Source: Promethearchaeota archaeon (GTDB taxonomy: Archaea > Asgardarchaeota > Lokiarchaeia > Sigynarchaeales > SOKP01). From it: 6,642 nucleotides of DNA. Below, piece by piece: positions 1 to 6,642 of this stretch. Under the pieces are notes generated by a model. The model had not been told where the DNA came from and did not search any database. It saw only the letters and a list, made by a program, of their open reading frames with translations. The stretch is taken from positions 1 to 6,642 of the forward strand of contig DAOUUT010000208.1 in assembly GCA_030668025.1 (NCBI GenBank), given 5' to 3'. Numbering within the stretch: the first letter of the stretch is position 1; each line of letters starts with the position of its first letter. Both the position numbers and the translations under genes were made by a program.

Positions 1-1197
1 AAGAGCAATCCTTCTTTTTCTGGTTTTTTTGATAATTTTTGGGTCGAACTTTTCTTCCGAAGTCATAGAATCTAAAACCACGCGCCATTTTTCTAAATTC
101 TTCTCAGCGTCATCAGTTAAAGCGTCAGGAATATTTCCTCCTCCAATCATAGCTAAAATATTTTTCATCTTACCTACTTTTTTTATGCTTTTTAATTGTA
201 GGTAAAGGTCATCTAGAGTGAATTTACCCTTCATCATTCTTTTAACCATATCTGGGTCTACATCAATTTCAGCTTCCTCAACTTTTTTTACTAAGCCTTC
301 TATATCTGGTATACCTAATAAAGTGCCTACAAAAGTACTTGGATTGAATTCTTCAAAATCATCAATTTTTTCACCAACCCCAATAAATCTTATGGATTGA
401 TTAGTCGCAGCACAAGCAGAAAGAGCACCACCACCCTTAGCGGTTCCATCTAATTTAGTTACTATTATGCTTCCAATATTTGTAGATTTTGCGAATTCTT
501 CTGCTTGCGAATAAGCTTGTTGACCTATACTTCCATCAATTACGAGGATTATTTCGTTAGGCTTTAAATTGCTCTCAATCTTTTCCATCTCTTTCATTAA
601 TTCTTTCTCTTCCTTATGACGACCAGCAGTATCCACTATAATTATGTTGTGCCCATCATTTACCGCTTTTTTCGTTTCTCTTACGGCAAGTTTAATTGCA
701 TTTTTTTCATTAGGGTTCCCATAGCACTTAACCCCTATTTGTCCTGTTAGTTGAACAAGCTGTTCATAAGCCCCTGGACGCCATGTGTCCGTTGTTACAG
801 TAGCTACTTTATATCCTTTATTTTTATAGAAGCGTGCTAACTTACCAACAGTAGTTGTTTTCCCTGATCCTTGAATTCCGACAAGTAAAATCACGTTACT
901 TTTCCCTGGCTTTATTCTAATGGGTGTAGATTTTCCTCCGATAGTTTTAACTAATTCGTCATGAACAAGTTTGATTATGAAATCTTTTCTTCTTGCTCTT
1001 TTAAGATCAGTATTCCTTGCCTCTTTTTTAATATTTTCAGTCATCTGAAAAACTAATTCCACTTGCACATCCGACTCTAATAGACTTCGTTGTAATGATT
1101 GTACTATCATGTTGACTGCGTCCTTATCTATCTTTGGTAAACCTCGTAATTTTCGCATTATGTTCTCTAGATCTTTCCCTAGTTTCTTGAACGCCAT
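1..1197 (-). CDS. srp54: Signal recognition particle GTPase SRP54, 3' end cut off by the window
   Basis: This is the protein subunit of the archaeal signal recognition particle. It binds signal peptides as they leave the ribosome and, as a GTPase paired with the receptor FtsY, delivers the ribosome to the membrane. I translated 399 codons by hand without a stop. The helical N domain covers about residues 1-95. The G domain follows, with the P-loop GIQGSGKT at 107-114, DTWRPGAYEQL at 137-147, DTAGR at 189-193, TKLDGTAKGGG at 247-257 and GVGEKIDDF at 273-281. The M domain starts near 318, and the window ends just after its basic RKRRIA segment (393-398), which belongs to the SRP RNA-binding signature. 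From usual family length, roughly 40-60 residues are missing. ATG at 1197 gives a normal N-terminus (MAFKKLGKDL). No Shine-Dalgarno site precedes it, which suggests a leaderless or very short-leader mRNA. The W and G in DTWRPGA replace the usual Y/F and A. The family assignment is near certain. Confidence 0.97.
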   Translation of the reverse strand, partial: MAFKKLGKDLENIMRKLRGLPKIDKDAVNMIVQSLQRSLLESDVQVELVFQMTENIKKEARNTDLKRARRKDFIIKLVHDELVKTIGGKSTPIRIKPGKSNVILLVGIQGSGKTTTVGKLARFYKNKGYKVATVTTDTWRPGAYEQLVQLTGQIGVKCYGNPNEKNAIKLAVRETKKAVNDGHNIIIVDTAGRHKEEKELMKEMEKIESNLKPNEIILVIDGSIGQQAYSQAEEFAKSTNIGSIIVTKLDGTAKGGGALSACAATNQSIRFIGVGEKIDDFEEFNPSTFVGTLLGIPDIEGLVKKVEEAEIDVDPDMVKRMMKGKFTLDDLYLQLKSIKKVGKMKNILAMIGGGNIPDALTDDAEKNLEKWRVVLDSMTSEEKFDPKIIKKTRKRRIAL

Positions 1198-1221
1198 AAC
1201 AAATCTATTTTTACTTTTATG

Positions 1222-1233
1222 TTTTAATAAATA
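1222..1233 (-). promoter_or_regulatory. Possible TATA box of SRP54
   Basis: Read on the minus strand this is TATTTATTAAAA, centred about 30 bases before the SRP54 ATG. Archaeal TATA boxes lie about 25 bases before the transcription start, so transcription would begin within a few bases of the ATG, which fits the missing Shine-Dalgarno site. The whole gap is so AT-rich that such matches occur by chance. This is an inference. Confidence 0.35.
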
Positions 1234-1275
1234 ATATTAACAAAAACTAATATTTTTTTTTAAATAAAGATAATA

Positions 1276-1288
1276 TTATATAAAAAAA
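1276..1288 (+). promoter_or_regulatory. Possible TATA box of aIF5A
   Basis: TTATATAAAAAAA lies about 70 bases before the aIF5A start codon. It would place transcription start near 1305 and leave a leader of roughly 45-50 bases, long enough to hold the Shine-Dalgarno site seen before this gene. The surrounding 156-base gap (1198-1353) has only about 18 G or C bases and must serve both divergent genes. The exact element is uncertain because other TATA-like strings occur nearby. Confidence 0.4.
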
Positions 1289-1338
1289 GATATGTGAAAA
1301 TAAAAAATATTTCAAATAAACCTAATATTGAAAAAAAA

Positions 1339-1343
1339 AGGAG
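1339..1343 (+). promoter_or_regulatory. Shine-Dalgarno site of aIF5A
   Basis: AGGAG ends 10 bases before the ATG at 1354. It is the only strong Shine-Dalgarno match before any gene in the window. A second, out-of-frame ATG at 1347 lies only 3 bases after the motif, which is too close for normal initiation. The spacing therefore supports 1354, as does the protein sequence. Confidence 0.65.
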
Positions 1344-1353
1344 AAAATGATTT

Positions 1354-1782
1354 ATGAGCATAAGAAGAACCGAAGTTCAAAAGCTTAAAACTGGGCAATA
1401 CATTATGGTCGATGAAGAACCGTGCATTATAAAAGCTACTGAAAGGAGTAAGTCTGGAAAACACGGTCACGCGAAAGTTCGAGTAGTATGTGTAGGAGTG
1501 TTTGACAATAACAAGAGATCTCTCACCATACCATCAGGCCATGTTGTCGACATTCCCGAGATAATCAAAGGTGCTGCACAGATTAACTTTATTGAAGATA
1601 CATCAATTAACATTATGGATCTTGAATCCTATGAATCAGTGGATGTAGCTTGGCCGGACGATGAAGAATTAAAAGCAAAGATAAAGGAATTACACGCCGA
1701 TCCCGGAAAAATGTCGATGGCACAAATAGAATATTGGCAGCTTGCAGGAAAAACTTTGATAAATAGAGTAATTATTAATTAG
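1354..1782 (+). CDS. Translation factor aIF5A (hypusine-containing)
   Basis: This is archaeal initiation factor 5A, counterpart of eukaryotic eIF5A and bacterial EF-P. It binds the ribosome near the E site and helps peptide-bond formation at difficult sequences such as proline runs. At 142 residues it is close to family length. The N-terminal SH3-like barrel carries the loop SKSGKHGHAK at 32-41, where Lys36 is the expected site of hypusine (or deoxyhypusine) modification. The C-terminal OB-fold domain begins around residue 72. The start is supported by an upstream AGGAG and by a normal N-terminus. The gene is divergent from SRP54 and followed by a T-run that may end transcription, so it is probably monocistronic. 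The last residues (LAGKTLINRVIIN) match the usual end of the family, perhaps slightly extended. The modification itself is inferred from the loop; deoxyhypusine synthase is not in this window. Confidence 0.97.
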   Translation: MSIRRTEVQKLKTGQYIMVDEEPCIIKATERSKSGKHGHAKVRVVCVGVFDNNKRSLTIPSGHVVDIPEIIKGAAQINFIEDTSINIMDLESYESVDVAWPDDEELKAKIKELHADPGKMSMAQIEYWQLAGKTLINRVIIN

Positions 1783-1797
1783 AATGTTATTAAAATC

Positions 1798-1803
1798 TTT
1801 TTT
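1798..1803 (+). terminator. Possible oligo-T terminator after aIF5A
   Basis: Six consecutive T residues begin 16 bases after the aIF5A stop codon. Archaeal RNA polymerase can terminate at T-runs without a hairpin, and no hairpin is evident here. Short T-runs are common in DNA this AT-rich, so the evidence is weak. Confidence 0.3.
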
Positions 1804-1841
1804 AAGCAGAACTAGAATTGTATTTTCTTAAAGTTTATTCA

Positions 1842-1854
1842 TTTTTATAATATA
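1842..1854 (+). promoter_or_regulatory. Possible TATA box for NAD kinase-Nob1
   Basis: TTTTTATAATATA lies about 48 bases before the NAD kinase ATG and would put transcription start near 1873, with a leader of about 20 bases. The position suits a promoter for the NAD kinase-Nob1 pair after a possible aIF5A terminator. It is a consensus-only call in AT-rich DNA. Confidence 0.35.
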
Positions 1855-1895
1855 TCAATAAAAGTAAAGAAAAATATAAAAAAAGTCTGATTTCG

Positions 1896-2822
1896 ATGGA
1901 AGAAAAGGCAGTTTCATTAGCTTGTAGAATGGATTCAGAGCGAGCGATAAATTTAACTAAGAGACTTTTTGATTATTTAGTGAAAAAAGGCGAAATTGTT
2001 CAATTGGAAACCAGAATCGCACCTAAAATCTTACCTCACAATGGCATGGATCTTAAAGAGATGACAGCAGAGAATACAAAGTTTATAATATCCATTGGTG
2101 GAGACGGAACTATCCTGAGAGTAGCAAGCGCCCTATCACAACGCAACGCTCCACTCATTTTGGGTGTAAACATCGGGTCTATCGGCTTTTTAGACGAAAC
2201 TAATGAAAGAAATGTTTTTAATGACTTAAATCGTGTATTAAAAGGCGAATATATAGTTGAAAAATGCTCCAAAATAACCCCATATGTAATTAAAGCTTCT
2301 GAAGAAATTAGATTAAATAATGCATTGAACGAAATATTACTAGTTTCTTCAAAAAGCTCTAAAGTATTATTAACATCAGTTAAAATTGATGGTTGTTTTC
2401 TAAATCGAAGTTATTTAGATGGTATTATTATCTCAACTTCAGTAGGCTCTACGGGTTATAATCTAAGTGCGGGAGGATCTATTGTAAAACCTACGATGGA
2501 TATTATGCAAATAACGCCATTAAATAGTTTTGCGAGATCAGGATTGAAACCAATAGTGCTTCCTATTGATAGCGAAGTTGAAATCCAACTTCTAAGACCA
2601 CGACTAAGTGCAAAAATTATAATTGATGGCCAGAGAACTTTTAAAAATATCCAACCAAATACAGTTATCAAAATCCGTAAAGCAAATTCTCATACTAAAT
2701 TTATCCGTCTCTCCAAAAGCATAAGCGATAATTACATTAGACGGTTAAGGAAAAAAATTATTGGAACTATAAAGGTTCCGAGAGATGATAGTCCTGAAGA
2801 AGAGTTCAATTCTAGTTTTTGA
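1896..2822 (+). CDS. nadK: NAD kinase (ATP/polyphosphate NAD+ kinase)
   Basis: This cytoplasmic enzyme phosphorylates NAD+ to NADP+, the only route to NADP. The N-terminal Rossmann-like domain carries the catalytic GGDGT at 68-72, followed by NIGSIGFLDE at 92-101. The NE pair of the second conserved motif is at 145-146 (ALNEILLV). The glycine-rich substrate loop at 175-194 reads STSVGSTGYNLSAGG in its core, where most family members have STPTGSTAY. DGQ at 244-246 is also family-like. The protein has 308 residues, slightly long because of a charged tail after about 280: first basic (RRLRKK), then acidic (DDSPEEEF). Its last 12 codons lie within the overlap with the next gene. The ATG at 1896 leads straight into the first beta strand (AVSLACRMDSERA), so the start is probably right, although no Shine-Dalgarno site precedes it. 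Whether it phosphorylates NADH or uses polyphosphate cannot be told from sequence. Confidence 0.95.
   Translation: MEEKAVSLACRMDSERAINLTKRLFDYLVKKGEIVQLETRIAPKILPHNGMDLKEMTAENTKFIISIGGDGTILRVASALSQRNAPLILGVNIGSIGFLDETNERNVFNDLNRVLKGEYIVEKCSKITPYVIKASEEIRLNNALNEILLVSSKSSKVLLTSVKIDGCFLNRSYLDGIIISTSVGSTGYNLSAGGSIVKPTMDIMQITPLNSFARSGLKPIVLPIDSEVEIQLLRPRLSAKIIIDGQRTFKNIQPNTVIKIRKANSHTKFIRLSKSISDNYIRRLRKKIIGTIKVPRDDSPEEEFNSSF
2773..2776 (+). promoter_or_regulatory. Weak ribosome-binding site of Nob1 inside NAD kinase
   Basis: AGGT lies 8 bases before the ATG at 2785, within the NAD kinase coding sequence. A four-base match is weak, but the spacing is normal and this ATG is the only standard start before the first PIN-domain strand. 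It therefore supports the 38-base overlap being genuine. Translational coupling with NAD kinase is an alternative or additional explanation. Confidence 0.3.
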
Positions 2823-3339
2823 TACTAACATTTTTTTAAAAGGTATCGATTTCAATTTTTTTAAGGAGACAATTTTCACCACTCCAGAAATTATCGATGA
2901 GATTCAAGTTAAAAGATATAAAGATAAGAATAGAACTATCATTCATAGAATAGAAGTTGCAGTTGAACTAGGAAAATTAATTATTAAAAAAGCTAATGAA
3001 AATTACATTAACATAGTAGACGCAAAATCTAAACTAACGGGTGATATAAATGCGTTATCTAATGCTGATGTGAATTTAATTGCATTAGCTTTAGAGTTGA
3101 TGGACACATATAATCAAGAGATTGTTCTCTACACAAACGATTATTCTATGGAAAATTTATGTAGTGAATTAAAAATAAAATTCATGCCTATGTTTAAGGA
3201 GGGTATAAAAGAAAAGATAATTTTTGAGATATACTGTCCCTATTGTAAAACAATTTTCAAACCTAAAGATTTTAATAAAATTTGTGAAATGTGTGGATCT
3301 AAACTAAAAAGAAGACCGCTAATAAAGGAAAAAATATAG
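2785..3339 (+). CDS. nob1: Nob1-type rRNA maturation endonuclease (PIN domain plus zinc ribbon)
   Basis: Nob1 makes the final cut that forms the 3' end of small-subunit rRNA in archaea and eukaryotes. The PIN nuclease domain covers about residues 7-135. Its acidic metal-binding residues are visible: Asp13 in VFDTNIFL, Glu39 in PEIIDEI, Asp95 in LSNADVNLIALALEL and Asp119 in YTNDYSMENL. A zinc ribbon follows, with CPYC at 151-154 and CEMC at 167-170, then a basic tail (KLKRRP). This domain order separates Nob1 from VapC-type PIN toxins, which lack the ribbon and normally have an adjacent antitoxin gene; none is seen here. The length of 184 residues is in the upper range for archaeal members. 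The start overlaps NAD kinase by 38 bases in a different frame, and no in-frame ATG lies between it and the first PIN strand. The two genes are probably co-transcribed. Function is inferred from family and architecture. Confidence 0.93.
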   Translation: MIVLKKSSILVFDTNIFLKGIDFNFFKETIFTTPEIIDEIQVKRYKDKNRTIIHRIEVAVELGKLIIKKANENYINIVDAKSKLTGDINALSNADVNLIALALELMDTYNQEIVLYTNDYSMENLCSELKIKFMPMFKEGIKEKIIFEIYCPYCKTIFKPKDFNKICEMCGSKLKRRPLIKEKI

Positions 3340-3342
3340 TGC

Positions 3343-3352
3343 AAAATATATA
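3343..3352 (+). promoter_or_regulatory. Possible TATA box of FEN1
   Basis: AAAATATATA starts just after the Nob1 stop codon and is centred about 50 bases before the FEN1 ATG. It would give a leader of about 25 bases without a Shine-Dalgarno site. The gap of 59 bases is long enough for a separate promoter but also compatible with read-through from Nob1. Evidence is limited to consensus and spacing. Confidence 0.3.
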
Positions 3353-3398
3353 GGAAAAAATGTAAATAAATATTGGATAAAAATAAAAAAGATAAAAC

Positions 3399-4448
3399 AT
3401 GGGTACTAAAATAAATGAATTAGTGAAAGATGTAAGAAGGACTATTACATTTGATAACCTATTAAATAAACGCATAGCCATTGATGCTTTTAACACGATC
3501 TATCAATTTTTAGCAATTATTAGGCAAAGAGATGGTACTCCTTTAAAAGATTATAATGGTAATGTGACTTCTCATCTATCTGGATTATTTTATCGAACAA
3601 TAAATTTTTTAGAGCATAATATCAAACCAATTTATGTGTTTGATGGGGCTCCTTCTGAATTAAAATTAGAAACAATAAAAGAACGAAGGAGAATTAAAGA
3701 AGATGCTAAAGAAAAGATGATAAAAGCTCAGGAGAAGGAAGATTTTAGAGAAGCGAAAAAATTCGCCCAGATGACATCAAAACTGGATACTAACATGATT
3801 GAAGATAGTAAAAAATTATTGAAATATATGGGGATTCCAATTGTAGAAGCGAGCTCTGAAGGTGAAGCTCAGTCTGCCTTTCTAGTTGAAGCTGGTGATG
3901 CTTGGGCGTGTGCGTCCCAGGATTATGACACATTATTATTTGGAGGAAAAAGATTAATTAGAAATTTCGCAATAAGCAGAAGTAAAAAGGTTAGAGATAC
4001 TACAGTCACTTTAGATATCGAATACATTTCATTATCTAAATTTCTTGAAAATTTAAATATTTCTCGAGAACAGTTGATAGAGATGGGGATATTAATAGGA
4101 ACTGATTTTTACCCTGGAATTAAGGGAATCGGTCAATATAAGGCTTATAACCTAATCAAGAAATATAGTTCGTTAGAAAATATTATAAAAAATAATGTAA
4201 AAGTTGGTAATATAGAAATTCAACTAGAAAAAGAATTGATTGATCAAATAAAAGATATCTTTTTATATCCAGATGTAAAAAAAAAATATCCAAAGATAGT
4301 CTGGGAACAAATTAATTACGAGAAGGTTAAAGAATTACTGATAGAACAACACAATTTTTCAAACACCAGGGTTGAAAACGCAATTGAACGGTTAAAAAAG
4401 CAAGACTCTTCTAAAAGACAGGTGTCTTTGGACAACTTCTTCAAATAA
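3399..4448 (+). CDS. fen: Flap endonuclease 1 (FEN1) with C-terminal PCNA-binding box
   Basis: FEN1 is the structure-specific 5' nuclease that removes flaps during Okazaki-fragment maturation and long-patch base-excision repair. The protein has 349 residues, typical of the archaeal family. It starts with MG, as expected because the N-terminus near Gly2 contacts DNA in this family. Catalytic acidic residues are in place: Asp29 (IAIDAFN), Asp82 (VFDGAP), Glu154 and Glu156 (SSEGEAQ), Asp175 and Asp177 (SQDYDTLLF), and Asp236 (GTDFYPGIKGIG, the start of the helix-two-turn-helix region). A lysine/arginine-rich helical arch lies around 92-125. The last residues, QVSLDNFFK at 341-349, form a classic PIP box for binding the PCNA clamp. 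No Shine-Dalgarno site is seen upstream. A run of ten A bases (4277-4286, within DVKKKYP) leaves the frame intact. The assignment is near certain. Confidence 0.97.
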   Translation: MGTKINELVKDVRRTITFDNLLNKRIAIDAFNTIYQFLAIIRQRDGTPLKDYNGNVTSHLSGLFYRTINFLEHNIKPIYVFDGAPSELKLETIKERRRIKEDAKEKMIKAQEKEDFREAKKFAQMTSKLDTNMIEDSKKLLKYMGIPIVEASSEGEAQSAFLVEAGDAWACASQDYDTLLFGGKRLIRNFAISRSKKVRDTTVTLDIEYISLSKFLENLNISREQLIEMGILIGTDFYPGIKGIGQYKAYNLIKKYSSLENIIKNNVKVGNIEIQLEKELIDQIKDIFLYPDVKKKYPKIVWEQINYEKVKELLIEQHNFSNTRVENAIERLKKQDSSKRQVSLDNFFK

Positions 4449-4465
4449 AATTAAAACTTAATATT

Positions 4466-4495
4466 AGAAAAAAAAGAAAAAAAGGAAAAATTTTT
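4466..4495 (+). terminator. Possible FEN1 terminator: 25-base purine tract followed by five T
   Basis: Starting 18 bases after the FEN1 stop there is an unbroken purine tract of 25 bases (4466-4490, only four of them G), directly followed by five T residues. The T-run could act as an archaeal terminator and thereby separate FEN1 from Cdc48. No G+C-rich hairpin is present. The call rests on position and composition only. Confidence 0.3.
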
Positions 4496-4510
4496 ACAAA
4501 ATTATTACTT

Positions 4511-4522
4511 AATATTTATATT
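4511..4522 (+). promoter_or_regulatory. Possible TATA box of Cdc48
   Basis: AATATTTATATT is centred about 36 bases before the Cdc48 ATG and would give a leader of about 10 bases. This agrees with the lack of a Shine-Dalgarno site before that gene. With the 104-base gap and the T-run upstream, it suggests an independent promoter. Confidence is limited by the AT-rich background. Confidence 0.4.
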
Positions 4523-4537
4523 GAAAAATATACTTGA

Positions 4538-6642
<2,105 letters not shown>

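Noticed and set aside
218..400. A 60-codon plus-strand open frame with a hydrophobic N-terminus, inside SRP54
   Set aside because: It is antisense to the SRP54 G/M-domain junction, which translates cleanly on the minus strand with all conserved motifs. The hydrophobic start is a by-product of the complementary codons.
2036..2671. Two minus-strand open frames (2036-2272 and 2456-2671) inside NAD kinase
   Set aside because: Both are antisense to conserved NAD kinase motifs and have no motifs of their own.
2785..3339. PIN-domain protein as a VapC-type toxin
   Set aside because: The C-terminal zinc ribbon with two CxxC pairs and the motif LSNADVNLIALALEL are typical of Nob1, and the gene upstream is NAD kinase rather than a small antitoxin.
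3299..3496. A 65-codon minus-strand open frame with a membrane-like, Phe-rich sequence, across the Nob1-FEN1 gap
   Set aside because: It is mostly the complement of A-rich DNA (giving Phe, Ile and Tyr codons) and overlaps the ends of two well-supported genes. No independent start signal is visible.
4456..4516. A ten-base direct repeat, ACTTAATATT, at 4456-4465 and 4507-4516 in the FEN1-Cdc48 gap
   Set aside because: Ten-base AT-only or nearly AT-only repeats are expected by chance in gaps with this composition, and no further copies or symmetry suggest a regulator site.

Overview
The window is a compact, AT-rich stretch of archaeal chromosome holding six protein genes, all recognisable housekeeping or informational genes. 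The archaeal assignment rests on an IF5A with an intact hypusination loop, a Nob1-type PIN/zinc-ribbon nuclease, a FEN1 with a C-terminal PCNA-binding box, an SRP54 GTPase, and a two-domain Cdc48 ATPase. The very low G+C of the gaps, the eukaryote-like set of proteins and the scarcity of Shine-Dalgarno sites would fit an Asgard (Lokiarchaeia-like) genome. That is only a guess: no Asgard-specific signature protein is present, and other AT-rich archaea are not excluded.

Layout. SRP54 (1-1197) is on the minus strand and runs off the left edge, so most of its M domain is missing. A 156-base intergenic region of about 12% G+C separates it from the divergent aIF5A gene (1354-1782) and carries promoter-like elements for both. 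After a 113-base gap, four genes follow on the plus strand: NAD kinase (1896-2822), Nob1 (2785-3339, overlapping NAD kinase by 38 bases in another frame), FEN1 (3399-4448) and Cdc48 (4553 to the right edge, about 696 codons present). There are no gene-free stretches over 300 bases, and I found no tRNA, rRNA, mobile element or CRISPR array.

Function. The genes cover protein targeting (SRP54), translation elongation (aIF5A), NADP supply (NAD kinase), 16S rRNA 3'-end maturation (Nob1), Okazaki-fragment processing (FEN1) and protein unfolding (Cdc48). Only NAD kinase and Nob1 look physically coupled. FEN1 and Cdc48 each have a TATA-like element in the gap before them and may be transcribed separately.

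I found no evidence of a previously undescribed system. The points worth a second look are modest: the NAD kinase/Nob1 overlap, a cysteine in both Cdc48 Walker A loops, a variant NAD kinase substrate motif, competing start codons at aIF5A, and a mixed pattern of translation-start signals.
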